Shown here: positions 1 through 8,714 of the stretch, in pieces | Numbering within the stretch: position 1 is the stretch's first letter | How the letters are laid out: every line of letters begins with the position of its first letter | Program-made: the position numbers and the translations under genes | Notes under the pieces: model-generated | What the model was told of the DNA's origin: nothing | Database searches by the model: none | What the model saw: the letters and a program-made list of their open reading frames with translations, nothing else | Source: Massilia sp. KIM | GTDB lineage: Bacteria > Pseudomonadota > Gammaproteobacteria > Burkholderiales > Burkholderiaceae_D | DNA length: 64,000 bases | Assembly (NCBI RefSeq): GCF_002007115.1 | Contig: NZ_MVAD01000001.1 | Span: 3,162,001-3,226,000 of the forward strand | Direction: 5' to 3'

Positions 1-363
1 TACCTTGAGTTGATTGAACCATTGCATGGCGATTCCCTCGGATATCTGTCTAATGTGTGTGTGGAGGAGCCGCCGCCGGTGATGACGGTAGGTGTCGGTG
101 CTGCGGAGATGGGGCAGGAAAACCGGAAGCGGCGTCCGACCGGCGCGATGCGGCGGCTCGGAGAGACACGGCCATGGGTGCGGGACGGGAGCATGGTCCG
201 GCGCAGGCGGAGGTGCCCAGGCACTGTAGCAGAGATATCCGACAAAAAGCTGGGTGGTTGTATAACCACCACATCAATGTGGGTATTCCACGTCGAGCCG
301 CGTTCAGGCAGCCCACGCGCGCATGCCGTACACTCTTGTCTTTATCCCAACGAGAGGTATCCC
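1..363. other. Upstream region of gpx; no supported gene
   Basis: No reading frame here resembles a known protein. Frames open on both strands are explained by the high GC content, and the plus-strand frame that runs into gpx has no plausible domain before position 364. The only visible structure is a pair of small dyads around 253-282, listed separately. The window starts inside this region, so an upstream neighbour may lie just outside. Confidence 0.5.
253..282. promoter_or_regulatory. Two overlapping small inverted repeats upstream of gpx
   Basis: Positions 253-259 (GGTGGTT) and 264-270 (AACCACC) form a perfect 7-bp dyad around GTAT. It is followed by CCACAT-CA-ATGTGG at 269-282. The two share two bases, so they could be alternative hairpins or adjacent operator half-sites. 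They lie about 80-110 bp before the gpx start. A regulatory role is inferred only from position. Confidence 0.3.
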
Positions 364-843
364 ATGAACGCATTCGACTTCGAGGCCACCGCGCTCGATG
401 GCAGTCCGGTGGCGCTCTCGCGTTACCAGGGCAAGGCGCTGCTGATCGTGAACACCGCCAGCGAATGCGGCTTCACGCCGCAGTACAAGGGACTGGAAGA
501 ACTTCACCGCCGTTATGGCGAGCAAGGCCTGGTGGTGATGGGCTTCCCCTGCAACCAGTTCGGCAAGCAGGAGCCGGGCAGCGAGGCCGAGATCGGCGCC
601 TTCTGCGAGAAGAATTACGGGGTGAGCTTCCCGATGTTCGCCAAGGTCGAGGTCAATGGCGACGATGCCCACCCGCTGTTCAAGTTCCTGAAGGGCGAAG
701 CCCCCGGCGTGCTGGGCACGGAGGCCATCAAGTGGAACTTCACCAAGTTCCTGGTCGACAAGGACGGCAAGGTCCACAAGCGCTACGCGCCCCAGACCAA
801 GCCGGAAGAACTGGGCAGCGACATCGAGAAGCTGCTCGCCTGA
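364..843 (+). CDS. Glutathione peroxidase family protein (Cys-type, probably thioredoxin-dependent)
   Basis: This 159-residue protein should reduce hydrogen peroxide and lipid hydroperoxides in the cytoplasm. The catalytic tetrad is visible: Cys35 in the ASECGF motif (replacing selenocysteine), Gln69 in NQFGKQEPG, and Trp124-Asn125 in KWNFTKF. Cys81 in the FCEKNYG segment is a likely resolving cysteine, as in thioredoxin-linked bacterial and plant-type enzymes; that electron donor is inferred. The ATG at 364 was chosen because homology starts there and GAGAGGT precedes it at 352-358; the frame stays open upstream without meaning. The gene is monocistronic and convergent with the GH97 gene, three bases away. 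Confidence 0.93.
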   Translation: MNAFDFEATALDGSPVALSRYQGKALLIVNTASECGFTPQYKGLEELHRRYGEQGLVVMGFPCNQFGKQEPGSEAEIGAFCEKNYGVSFPMFAKVEVNGDDAHPLFKFLKGEAPGVLGTEAIKWNFTKFLVDKDGKVHKRYAPQTKPEELGSDIEKLLA

Positions 844-846
844 TGC

Positions 847-2883
847 TTACTGCGGCGTGAAGCGGATCGCCTGGCCGCCGCCGGGCGCGAGCTTCAGTTG
901 CAGGGTGTCGCCAGCGCCCACCAGCTTCGATTCGACCACCAGGTCGAAGCGGCGCTCGCTGCGGTAGTCGGCGGCGTCGCCGTCGCGGTAGATCTCGGCC
1001 TTGTAGCGCTTGTCCTTGTCGAGGAAGTCGAGCGGCAGCGCCAGGGTGCGCGCCTGGCCGTCGGTGACGGAGCCGACGTACCAGTCCTGCGAGCGGCGGT
1101 CCTTGCGCGCGATGGTCGCGTACTCGCCCACCGCGCCGTGGATCACGCGGGTGTCGGCCCAGTCGGCCGGCACGTCGCGGATGAACTTGAAGGCCTGCGG
1201 GTACTTCTCGTAGTTCTCCGGCAGGTCGGCCGCCATCACCAGCGGCGAATAGATCACCACGAAGTTGGCCAGCTGCTTGGCCTGGGTCGAATTGAACACC
1301 TTGCCGTCCGCGCCCACCAGGCTCAGGACGCCCGGCGTGTAGTCCATCGGGCCGCTCAGCATGCGGGTAAACACCAGTTTCGCCTCGTGGTCCACGCTGT
1401 TGGGCGGATTGCCCCAGGCGTTGTACTCCACACCGCGCGCGCCCTCGCGCGTCATCCAGTTGGGGTAGGTGCGGCGCAGGCCGGTGTCCTTCACCGGTTC
1501 GTGGGTGTCGATCGCGATGCGGTGCTTGGCTGCCTCGGTGACCGCTTTCAGGAAGTGACGCACCCCGTCCTGCGAATCGTAGTGGCCGTAGCGCGGCTTG
1601 CCGTCGCGGCCAGGCAGCAGCGCGCTGCCCGCCTCGTGCACATAGCCCGACTTGACGCTGTCCACGCCGTGCTTGGCGTAGAGCTTGTAGGCGGCCGTCA
1701 TCTGCTTCTCGTAGGCCGGGATGTTGGCCCCGGTCTCGTGGTGGCCGATCAGGCGCACGCCCTTGGACTTGGCGTAGGCGGCCAGGCCGGGCAGGTCGAA
1801 GTCCGGGTAGGACCTGGTGAAGCTGAAGTCGGCGCCGCCGTGGCCCCAGTCGCTTTCCCAGCCCAGGTTCCAGCCCTCGACCAGCACGCCGCGGAAGCCA
1901 TGCTTGGCGGCGAAGTCGATGTAGCGCCTGGTGTTCTCCGTGTTGGCCGCATGCTTGGGGCCGGCGTTCCAGGTGCCCTTGTTCAGGTGCATCTCCCACC
2001 ACACGCCCACGAACTTGGCCGGCTGCACCCAGGAGACGTCGCCCAGCTTGTTCGGTTCGTTCAGGTTCAGGATCAGGTCGGACATGTACAGTCCCGCCGC
2101 GTTGTCGGCGATCTGCAGGGTGCGCCAGGGCGTGTGGAAGGCGCCGCGGCGCACCACGGCCGGGCCGTAGGACGAAGGCGCGAGCATGGCGCGCAGCTTC
2201 TGGCCCTCGACCTTGCGCAGCCACATCGAGGCGTAGTCGACCAGGGCCGCCTCGTGGAAGGCGATGTGGGTGCCATCGTCCAGGCGCAGGGTGAGCGGGG
2301 TGTTGGCGGTGCCGATCTCGGCCAGCGGCGCCTTGCGCACCTCTTCTTCCAGGCCAGGCAGCTCGGCGGCCGGGATCCACCAGGCGGTCGCCGGCCTGGC
2401 CACGGTGAACTCGGTCAGCTCGTCGAGGATCTCGACTTCGCGCAGTTGCGGCTGCTCTGGGAATTCGTAGCGGAAGCCGATGCCGTCGTCGTAGATGCGG
2501 AACACGATGGCGAGGCGGCGGTTGTTGCGGTTCTTCTGCTCGACCTCGACCCGCAGTTCGCGGTAGCGGTTGCGCACGAACTGGCGCTCGCCCCAGGGCT
2601 GCTCCCAGGTGGCGTCATGCTCGCTGGTGCTTTTCTTGACCAGGCTGAAGCCGCCGTCCAGCTTCTGGGCGTTGGCCAGGTTGAAGCCCAGGCGCGAAGG
2701 GGTGATGACGTCCTTGCCGCGGCGCTTCACGCCATAGGCCAGCTTGCCGTTGCCCTCGAGCTGGACCTCGACGCTCAGGACCTCGCCCGGCGAGCTGGCG
2801 TTGGCGATGATCTGCTGCGCCCAGGCGGGCAAGCTCAGCGTGAGGGCGGCCGCCATCAGGGCGGCATTGCGGCGAAGGCGCAT
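847..2883 (-). CDS. Glycoside hydrolase family 97, SusB-like inverting alpha-glucosidase
   Basis: This 678-residue secreted enzyme has a signal peptide (about residues 1-22, ending PAWAQ), an N-terminal GH97 beta-sandwich, a TIM barrel and a C-terminal beta domain. GH97 enzymes cleave terminal alpha-glucosides or alpha-galactosides. The barrel carries HHET, HEP and REGARGVEYNAW, which match the carboxylates of the inverting SusB-type glucosidases; retaining members lack the first. Alpha-glucosidase activity on maltodextrins in the periplasm is therefore most likely. The gene stands alone on the minus strand. A dyad about 48-64 bp upstream of its start may be an operator. Confidence 0.9.
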   Translation of the reverse strand: MRLRRNAALMAAALTLSLPAWAQQIIANASSPGEVLSVEVQLEGNGKLAYGVKRRGKDVITPSRLGFNLANAQKLDGGFSLVKKSTSEHDATWEQPWGERQFVRNRYRELRVEVEQKNRNNRRLAIVFRIYDDGIGFRYEFPEQPQLREVEILDELTEFTVARPATAWWIPAAELPGLEEEVRKAPLAEIGTANTPLTLRLDDGTHIAFHEAALVDYASMWLRKVEGQKLRAMLAPSSYGPAVVRRGAFHTPWRTLQIADNAAGLYMSDLILNLNEPNKLGDVSWVQPAKFVGVWWEMHLNKGTWNAGPKHAANTENTRRYIDFAAKHGFRGVLVEGWNLGWESDWGHGGADFSFTRSYPDFDLPGLAAYAKSKGVRLIGHHETGANIPAYEKQMTAAYKLYAKHGVDSVKSGYVHEAGSALLPGRDGKPRYGHYDSQDGVRHFLKAVTEAAKHRIAIDTHEPVKDTGLRRTYPNWMTREGARGVEYNAWGNPPNSVDHEAKLVFTRMLSGPMDYTPGVLSLVGADGKVFNSTQAKQLANFVVIYSPLVMAADLPENYEKYPQAFKFIRDVPADWADTRVIHGAVGEYATIARKDRRSQDWYVGSVTDGQARTLALPLDFLDKDKRYKAEIYRDGDAADYRSERRFDLVVESKLVGAGDTLQLKLAPGGGQAIRFTPQ

Positions 2884-2930
2884 GCGGAAGTCTCCTTATC
2901 GTTGTCGGTGGTCGCGGCGGCGAAAGTATT

Positions 2931-2947
2931 AGGTAATAAAACTACCT
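2931..2947. promoter_or_regulatory. Candidate operator upstream of the GH97 gene
   Basis: AGGTA (2931-2935) and TACCT (2943-2947) form a dyad; read on the minus strand the core is GTAGT-TTT-ATTAC. This resembles the GTAGT/ACTAC half-sites I associate with LacI-type maltodextrin regulators in TonB-rich proteobacteria. That would suit an alpha-glucosidase gene starting at 2883, but the assignment is from memory and position only. The two half-sites differ at one base. Confidence 0.3.
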
Positions 2948-3055
2948 GGCTGCCGCGAGAACTCAGCCGATGATAAGGGAATTCTTGTAATTCGACTACT
3001 AACGGCCGTGCGGAAAAGCCGTCATTACGCAGGAATGCCTCAGCGGGTGCGCGCT

Positions 3056-3370
3056 TCAGCGGGTGCGCACCTCGGCGGCCGCATGCGTGGTGCAGGCGCG
3101 GTGCACGTTGTCGAGGAAGCGCGCCGCTTCCGACAGCGACAGCCCGGCCGGCAGCAGCCGGGCCAGCCCCTCCTCCTGGCTCACGCGGTCCAGGCCGAAG
3201 GCGATGGCGCGCGAGATGTCGCGCGCGCGCCGGCCGTCGCTGTTGTAGAGGGCGTCGTAGACGCCGACTTCCTCCCACAGCGGCACCAGCCCTGGGCTGG
3301 TCGTATCCTCGAACACGACCGCGGGCGGCAAACCCTCGTCCTCGCGCAGGAGCTGGAATACGTAACTCAT
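3056..3370 (-). CDS. Hypothetical protein, 104 residues
   Basis: I do not recognise this family. It is a small, acidic, soluble protein with no signal peptide or membrane segment. Two features stand out: WEEVGVYDALYNSDGRRARDIS near the middle, and a helical C-terminus with LSEAARFLDNVHRACTTHA. It starts at an ATG about 90 bases downstream of the glcF stop and may be the last gene of the glcDEF transcript, though that gap could also hold a separate promoter. Its frame ends cleanly before the GH97 promoter region. The coding call rests on the frame, a GAGGCGA-type ribosome-binding site and ordinary amino-acid composition. Confidence 0.6.
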   Translation of the reverse strand: MSYVFQLLREDEGLPPAVVFEDTTSPGLVPLWEEVGVYDALYNSDGRRARDISRAIAFGLDRVSQEEGLARLLPAGLSLSEAARFLDNVHRACTTHAAAEVRTR

Positions 3371-3456
3371 GATCGCCTCTTGCTTGTTTCACCTTGCAGA
3401 CAGGGCGCGATCCTACCATCTCCGCAGCCCGCCTGCCGGACGCGCCGCGCGTCTGC

Positions 3457-4725
3457 TCAGCCGGCGGGCGAGGCGGCCGCCGAAGTGGCCGACAAGGTGG
3501 CTGGTGTGGCCAGCACGCGGTCGAGCAGCTCGATCCAGTGGCTGACCGGGGTGTCGGTGCCGGACTGCAGGTGGGTCAGGCAGCCGATGTTGGCGGAGAC
3601 GATTTCCCCGGCGCCGGTGGCGGCCAGGCTGGCCAGCTTGCGGTCGCGCAGTTCGTGCGCGATCTCCGGATGCAGCACGGAGTAGGTCCCGGCCGAGCCG
3701 CAGCACAGGTGATTGTCGCCGCACAGCACGACGTCGATGCCGGCCGCCTGCAGCACGCCCTCGACCTTGCCGCGGATCTGCTGGCCATGCTGCAGGGTGC
3801 AGGGCGGATGGTAGGCAACGCGCCCGGACAGCCTGCCCTTGAGCTGGGCGGCGATCTGGTCCTGGAACGCGGGCAGGATCTCCGACAGGTCGCGGGTGAG
3901 TTCCGAGATGCGCTTGGCCTTGGCCGCATAGGCCGGGTCGTGCGCCAGCAGGTGGCCGTATTCCTTGACCGTGACGCCGCAGCCGGAGGCGGTCATGACG
4001 ATGGCCTCGACCTGGGTGACGTAGGGCCACCAGGCGTCGATGTTGCGGCGCATGTCGTCCAGGCCGCCGGCCTGGTCGTTCAGGTGGTAGCGCACCGCGC
4101 CGCAGCAGCCGGCCTTGGGCGCTACGATCAGCTGCACGCCCAGGGCGTCGAGCACCCGCGCGGCGGCGGCGTTGATGTTGGGGCCCATGGCCGGCTGCAC
4201 GCAGCCATCCAGCACCAGCATGCGGCGCGCATGCGCGCGCGTGGGCCAGTGGCCGGCCTGGCGGGTCGGCTGGAGCTTGTCGCGCAGGCCCCGCGAGAGC
4301 AGCGGGCGCAGCGCCTGGCCGCTGCGGAAGGCCGGCTTGAACAGGCCGCCGCGCGGCAGCAGCGCCTTGAGCGTGGTGCGCTTGATGCGGTCCTGCATGG
4401 GCCGCGCCACGCGCTCCTCGACCACGCGCCGGCCAATGTCGATCAGGCGGCCGTACTTCACGCCCGAGGGACAGGTCGATTCGCAGTTGCGGCAGGTCAG
4501 GCAGCGGTCCAGGTGCAGCTGGGTCTTGCGGGTCGGCTCGGTGCCTTCCAGCACCTGCTTGATCAGGTAGATGCGTCCGCGCGGGCCATCGAGCTCGTCG
4601 CCCAGCAGCTGGTAGGTCGGGCAGGTGGCGGTGCAGAAGCCGCAGTGCACGCAGGCGCGCAGGATCGCTTCGGCTTCCTCGCCCTCGCGCGTGCCCTTGA
4701 TGAAATCGGCGAGATTGGTTTGCAT
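3457..4725 (-). CDS. glcF: Glycolate oxidase iron-sulfur subunit GlcF
   Basis: This 422-residue subunit carries electrons from the flavoprotein subunits GlcD/GlcE of glycolate oxidase, which converts glycolate to glyoxylate at the cytoplasmic membrane. Near the N-terminus are two ferredoxin-type cluster motifs, CVHCGFCTATCP and CLTCRNCESTCP. The rest contains the two cysteine-rich CCG domains (motifs near ASGCGVT, AGCCGAV, YHPPCTLQH and LCCGSAG). Length and motif order match GlcF. The start is only one base after the glcE stop, so the two are translated from one message in the order glcD-glcE-glcF. Confidence 0.95.
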   Translation of the reverse strand: MQTNLADFIKGTREGEEAEAILRACVHCGFCTATCPTYQLLGDELDGPRGRIYLIKQVLEGTEPTRKTQLHLDRCLTCRNCESTCPSGVKYGRLIDIGRRVVEERVARPMQDRIKRTTLKALLPRGGLFKPAFRSGQALRPLLSRGLRDKLQPTRQAGHWPTRAHARRMLVLDGCVQPAMGPNINAAAARVLDALGVQLIVAPKAGCCGAVRYHLNDQAGGLDDMRRNIDAWWPYVTQVEAIVMTASGCGVTVKEYGHLLAHDPAYAAKAKRISELTRDLSEILPAFQDQIAAQLKGRLSGRVAYHPPCTLQHGQQIRGKVEGVLQAAGIDVVLCGDNHLCCGSAGTYSVLHPEIAHELRDRKLASLAATGAGEIVSANIGCLTHLQSGTDTPVSHWIELLDRVLATPATLSATSAAASPAG

Positions 4726-4726
4726 G

Positions 4727-5794
4727 TCAGTTCATCCGTCCCGGGTTGAAGATGTGCGACGGATCGAAGGCGTCCTTGAGGCGCGCCTGGATGCGGGCCA
4801 CGGCCGGCGCCACCGGGTGGAACACGCCCACCCGCTTGTCGCCGCCGCGGAACAGGGTCGCATGGCCGCCGCAGGCGGCGACGGCGCGGCGGATCGTCTC
4901 GGCTTCAGCTTCGGCTTCGGCCGCGTCGGCGCCGGCGCGCAGCCAGCGCTGGGCTCCGCCCCACTCGATCAGCTGGGCACCGCCGAGCGCGATCGGCCCG
5001 GTGGTGGACGGCACCGACAGCCGCCACAGCGCGCCCTCCCCCGCGAAGAAGGGATGGCGCTGCTCGCGCAGGCTGGCCCAGAACGGGCCGCAATCGGCCA
5101 TGCGCTCGCCGCCCAGCGTGCGCTCGGCGTGCTCGACCGCCGCTTGGGCGCCGGCCAGGCGCAGGGCCAGCACGCCATCGTGCCAGCAACTGGCCGCGAT
5201 CGGCAGCGGCTGGCCGCCCCATTCGTTGAGCTTGCGGATGGCCTCGGCCTCGCCCATCCGGAAGCGCAGCGTGGTTTCGGCGAAGGGGCGCGGCAGCACC
5301 TTGACCGAGATCTCGAGCAGCAGGCCGAGCGTGCCGAGCGAACCGGCGAGCAGGCGCGAGACGTCGTAGCCGGCCACGTTCTTCATCACCTGGCCGCCGA
5401 AGGACAGCACCTCGCCCTTCCCGTCCAGCAGCTTGGCGCCCAGCACGAAGTCGCGCAGCGCCCCGCTTGCCGCGCGGCGCGGGCCGGACAGGCCGGCCGC
5501 CACCATCCCGCCGAAGGTCGCGCCTTCGCCGAAATGCGGCGGCTCGAAGGCCAGCATCTGGCGGCGCTCGGCCAGCGCCGCCTCGATCTCGGCCAGCGGC
5601 GTGCCGCAGCGCGCGGTGATCACGAGTTCGGTCGGCTCGTAGTCGACGATGCCGCTGTAGGCGCGGGTGTCGAGGATCTCGCCCTCGAGGCGCTGGCCGT
5701 ACCAGTCCTTGGTGCCGCCGCCGCGGATGCGCAGGCTGCGCTTCTCGAGGCTGGCCGCGCGCACGCGCTCCTGGAATTGTTCGATCGACTGCAT
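4727..5794 (-). CDS. glcE: Glycolate oxidase FAD-binding subunit GlcE
   Basis: This 355-residue protein has a PCMH-type FAD-binding fold (GGGTKDWYG near residue 25, then FGEGATFGGMVAAGLSGPRR) and a short C-terminal region, typical of GlcE. It is the second flavin subunit of the glycolate oxidase complex. The ATG at 5794 begins MQSIEQFQERV and is preferred over an upstream ATG at 5842, which would overlap the end of glcD and adds unrelated residues. It sits between glcD (10-bp gap) and glcF (1-bp gap) in one operon. Confidence 0.94.
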   Translation of the reverse strand: MQSIEQFQERVRAASLEKRSLRIRGGGTKDWYGQRLEGEILDTRAYSGIVDYEPTELVITARCGTPLAEIEAALAERRQMLAFEPPHFGEGATFGGMVAAGLSGPRRAASGALRDFVLGAKLLDGKGEVLSFGGQVMKNVAGYDVSRLLAGSLGTLGLLLEISVKVLPRPFAETTLRFRMGEAEAIRKLNEWGGQPLPIAASCWHDGVLALRLAGAQAAVEHAERTLGGERMADCGPFWASLREQRHPFFAGEGALWRLSVPSTTGPIALGGAQLIEWGGAQRWLRAGADAAEAEAEAETIRRAVAACGGHATLFRGGDKRVGVFHPVAPAVARIQARLKDAFDPSHIFNPGRMN

Positions 5795-5804
5795 GGTGGT
5801 GCTC

Positions 5805-7298
5805 TCAAAAACGCGGCAGCTCAGGGAAAGGCAGCTCGCCATGGTGGACGTGCATCTTGCCGAATTCGGCGCAGCGGTGCGGGGTCGGGATCGCCTTGTC
5901 GGGGTTGAGCAGCATCGGCGGATCGAAGGCGCGCTTGAGCGCGAAGAAGGCGTCCAGCTCCTTGCGCGTGAACTGCACGCACATCGAAGTGATCTTCTCC
6001 ATGCCCACCCCGTGCTCGCCGGTGATGGTGCCGCCCACTTCCACGCACAGGGCCAGGATCGCCGCCCCGAAGGCCTCGGCGCGATCGAACTCGCCCGGCT
6101 GGTTGGCGTCGAACAGGATCAGGGGGTGCATGTTGCCATCGCCCGCGTGGAACACGTTCGAGCAGCGCAGGCCGAAGGCGCGCTCCATCTGCTCGATCCC
6201 CGAGAGCACGCGCGCCAGCTGCTTGCGCGGGATGGTGCCGTCCATGCAGTAGTAGTCGGGCGAGATGCGGCCCGCCGCCGGGAAGGCGTTCTTGCGGCCG
6301 GACCAGAAGCGCACGCGCTCCGCTTCGCTCTGCGAGACGGCGATCGCGCTGGCGCCCGCCTCCCTCAGCACGGCGCTCATGCGTTCGATCTCCTCGGCCA
6401 CCTCGAGCGCGGTGCCGTCGGCCTCGCACAGCAAAATGGCGGCGGCGTCCAGGTCGTAGCCGGCCTTCACGAAGGGTTCGACCATGCGCACCGAGGTGCG
6501 GTCCATCATCTCCAGGCCGGCCGGGATGATGCCGGCCGCGATCACGTTGGCCACCGCGTTGCCGGCCGTGACCACGTCGTCGAAGGAGGCCATGATGACC
6601 TGGGCGACGGCGGGTTTCGGCACCAGCTTGACGGTCACCTCGGTGACGATGCCGAGCATGCCTTCCGAGCCGATGAACACGGCCAGCAGGTCCAGGCCCG
6701 GCGCGTCCAGGCTGGCGCCGCCCAGCTCCACGATCTCGCCCTCGATGGTCGCGACGCGCACGCGCAGCACGTTGTGCACCGTCAGCCCGTACTTGAGGCA
6801 GTGCACGCCGCCCGAATTCTCGGCCACGTTGCCGCCGATGGTGCAGGCGATCTGCGAGGACGGATCGGGCGCGTAGTACAGGCCGTGCGGCGCTGCGGCC
6901 TCCGAGATGGCGAGGTTGCGCACGCCCGGCTGGACCACCGCCGTGCGCGCATAGGGGTCCACCTTGAGGATGCCGTTCATGCGCGCGGTGGAAATCACCA
7001 CGCCGTCGGCGATCGGCAGCGCGCCGCCCGAGAGCCCGGTGCCGGCGCCGCGCGGCACGATCGGCACGGCCAGTTCGCGGCAGACCTCCATGATCGCCAG
7101 CACCTCGGCCTCGCTGGACGGCAGGGTGACGATCAGGGGCAGCTGGCGGTAGGCGGCCAGGCCGTCGCATTCGTAAGGGCGGGTGTCTTCGGGGTCGGAC
7201 AGCACGCGGCCATGCGGCAGGCGCGCGCGCAGCGCGCTGGCGACCTGGTGACGCCGGGCGTCGACGGAGGGGGTGGGCGCGGAAGTAGAGACTGGCAT
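5805..7298 (-). CDS. glcD: Glycolate oxidase catalytic subunit GlcD
   Basis: This 497-residue flavoprotein is the dehydrogenase subunit that oxidises glycolate (2-hydroxy acids). It contains an FAD_binding_4 domain with the PRGAGTGLSGGALP loop near residue 75, and a C-terminal FAD-oxidase domain ending in the conserved TGEHGVGMEK. The start at 7298 (MPVSTSAPTP) was chosen over an in-frame ATG at 7367, which would use up the divergent promoter region shared with the adenosyltransferase gene at 7379. It is the first gene of glcDEF. Confidence 0.95.
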   Translation of the reverse strand: MPVSTSAPTPSVDARRHQVASALRARLPHGRVLSDPEDTRPYECDGLAAYRQLPLIVTLPSSEAEVLAIMEVCRELAVPIVPRGAGTGLSGGALPIADGVVISTARMNGILKVDPYARTAVVQPGVRNLAISEAAAPHGLYYAPDPSSQIACTIGGNVAENSGGVHCLKYGLTVHNVLRVRVATIEGEIVELGGASLDAPGLDLLAVFIGSEGMLGIVTEVTVKLVPKPAVAQVIMASFDDVVTAGNAVANVIAAGIIPAGLEMMDRTSVRMVEPFVKAGYDLDAAAILLCEADGTALEVAEEIERMSAVLREAGASAIAVSQSEAERVRFWSGRKNAFPAAGRISPDYYCMDGTIPRKQLARVLSGIEQMERAFGLRCSNVFHAGDGNMHPLILFDANQPGEFDRAEAFGAAILALCVEVGGTITGEHGVGMEKITSMCVQFTRKELDAFFALKRAFDPPMLLNPDKAIPTPHRCAEFGKMHVHHGELPFPELPRF

Positions 7299-7378
7299 GC
7301 TCCGATTGTAAGCACAATCGCCGCGATTTGGCGTATGCTCGGGTATCGTTTTTTCAAGACTGTACATAAGACAACATC

Positions 7379-7930
7379 ATGGGTAACCGACTTTCAAAAA
7401 TCTCGACCCGCACCGGCGACGACGGCAGCACCGGCCTGGGCGACGGCAGCCGCACCGGCAAGGACAGCGCGCGCGTCCACGCCCTCGGCGAAGTCGACGA
7501 ACTGAACTCCTTCGTCGGCCTGCTGCTGTGCGAAGAGATGCCCGACACCCTGCGCGAAGAGCTGGTGACGATCCAGCACGACCTGTTCGACCTGGGCGGG
7601 GAGCTGTGCATTCCCGGTTACCAGCTGATCAAGGAAGAGCACGTGGCGCGCATCGACGGCCTGGTCGAGAAGTACAACGCCGACCTGCCGGTCCTGAAGG
7701 AATTCATCCTGCCGGCCGGCTCGCGCGCGGCCTCGCTGGCCCACGTCTGCCGCACCGTGTGCCGCCGCGCCGAGCGCGCCATCGTGGCCCTGTCCAGGGC
7801 CGAACAGATCAACGCCCACCCGCGTCAATACGTGAACCGCCTGTCGGACCTGATGTTCGTGCTGGCGCGCGTGCTGAACCGCCATGCCGGCGGCAGCGAC
7901 GTGCTGTGGCAGCACGAGCGCAAGCGCTGA
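7379..7930 (+). CDS. Cob(I)alamin adenosyltransferase, PduO type
   Basis: This 183-residue enzyme transfers the adenosyl group of ATP to cob(I)alamin to make adenosylcobalamin. The N-terminal TRTGDDGSTGLGDGSR loop (about residues 10-25) is the ATP-binding signature of the PduO/MMAB family. The C-terminal helices carry the conserved CRRAERAIV and YVNRLSDLMFVLAR segments. The fold and length fit a trimeric PduO-type enzyme. It is divergent from glcD, with an 80-bp shared upstream region, and 31 bases before the oxygenase gene, with which it probably forms an operon. Confidence 0.93.
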   Translation: MGNRLSKISTRTGDDGSTGLGDGSRTGKDSARVHALGEVDELNSFVGLLLCEEMPDTLREELVTIQHDLFDLGGELCIPGYQLIKEEHVARIDGLVEKYNADLPVLKEFILPAGSRAASLAHVCRTVCRRAERAIVALSRAEQINAHPRQYVNRLSDLMFVLARVLNRHAGGSDVLWQHERKR

Positions 7931-7961
7931 TCGCGAACAGGACCGAAAGGAGACGCGGGCG

Positions 7962-8660
7962 GTGGACGATTTCATCGGTGTATACGACGGCGCCCTGAGC
8001 GCCGCGCAGTGCGACGCGCTGGTGGCGCGCTTCGAGGCCAGCGACAAGGTGGCGCGCGGACGCACCGGCCAGGGCGTGGACGTGCAGAAGAAGGACAGCT
8101 ACGACCTCACGATCACCGCCTTGCGCGAGTGGGACGACGCGACCGGCCTGCTGCTGCAGACCATGTCGCGCCACCTCGAGGACTACATCGACCGCTACCG
8201 CATGCTGGTCATGGGCTCGCTCTCGCCCACGCTGGCCCACCCGCGCAGCGGCCAGCCGACCGTGCTCAGCCTCGAGAACTTCGACGAAGTGGGCAAGCCC
8301 AACCTCGAAGACCTGATGCGCACCCTGTACAGGCCGGGCAGCGTCAACCTGCAGAAGTACCTGCGCGGCACGGGCGGCTACCACCACTGGCATTCCGAGA
8401 TCTATCCGCAGAACGCAACCTGCGAATCGCTGCACCGGGTGCTGCTGTGGCAGTTCTACCTGAACGACGTCGAGGAAGGCGGCGAGACCGAATTCCTCTA
8501 CCAGCAGCGCAGCATCGCGCCGAAGAAGGGCCGGCTGGTGATCGCGCCGGCCGGCTTCACCCACACCCACAAGGGCCATGTGCCCAGAAGCGGCGACAAG
8601 TACATCGCCACCTCCTGGATCCTCTACCAGCGCGCCGAAACCCTGTTCGGCCAGGGTTGA
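7962..8660 (+). CDS. 2OG-Fe(II) oxygenase (prolyl 4-hydroxylase-like)
   Basis: This 232-residue protein has the double-stranded beta-helix core of Fe(II)/2-oxoglutarate dioxygenases. Iron ligands are visible as His144-Ser-Glu146 in HHWHSEIYP and a distal His in HTHKGHVP (about residues 201-206). A Lys in GDKYIATSW would bind 2-oxoglutarate. An HxE rather than HxD triad is less usual. The GTG at 7962 is chosen because GAAAGGAGA sits about eight bases before it, while the in-frame ATG at 7884 would overlap the adenosyltransferase gene. The substrate is unknown. The downstream palindrome at 8663 may end this transcript. Confidence 0.82.
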   Translation: MDDFIGVYDGALSAAQCDALVARFEASDKVARGRTGQGVDVQKKDSYDLTITALREWDDATGLLLQTMSRHLEDYIDRYRMLVMGSLSPTLAHPRSGQPTVLSLENFDEVGKPNLEDLMRTLYRPGSVNLQKYLRGTGGYHHWHSEIYPQNATCESLHRVLLWQFYLNDVEEGGETEFLYQQRSIAPKKGRLVIAPAGFTHTHKGHVPRSGDKYIATSWILYQRAETLFGQG

Positions 8661-8662
8661 AC

Positions 8663-8685
8663 GCATGCACCAGCCTGGTGCATGC
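8663..8685. repeat. Perfect 11-bp palindrome after the oxygenase gene
   Basis: GCATGCACCAG (8663-8673) and its exact complement (8675-8685) flank one central base, two bases after the oxygenase stop. As RNA it would fold into a 9-10 bp stem with a 3-5 base loop. No T-run follows, so it is not a classic intrinsic terminator. It could be a 3'-end hairpin or a dimeric-regulator operator for the PEP-CTERM gene downstream. Confidence 0.6.
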
Positions 8686-8714
8686 ATGTGCTAAGAAAGT
8701 ACGATAAGTAGTCA

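Noticed and set aside
10..363. N-terminal extension of the glutathione peroxidase frame
   Set aside because: Peroxidase homology begins at 364, where a ribosome-binding site is present; the extension is unlike any leader or domain.
898..2973. Long plus-strand frame opposite the GH97 gene
   Set aside because: Low-complexity Val/Gly/Arg-rich translation that mirrors the GH97 codons; a GC-rich antisense shadow.
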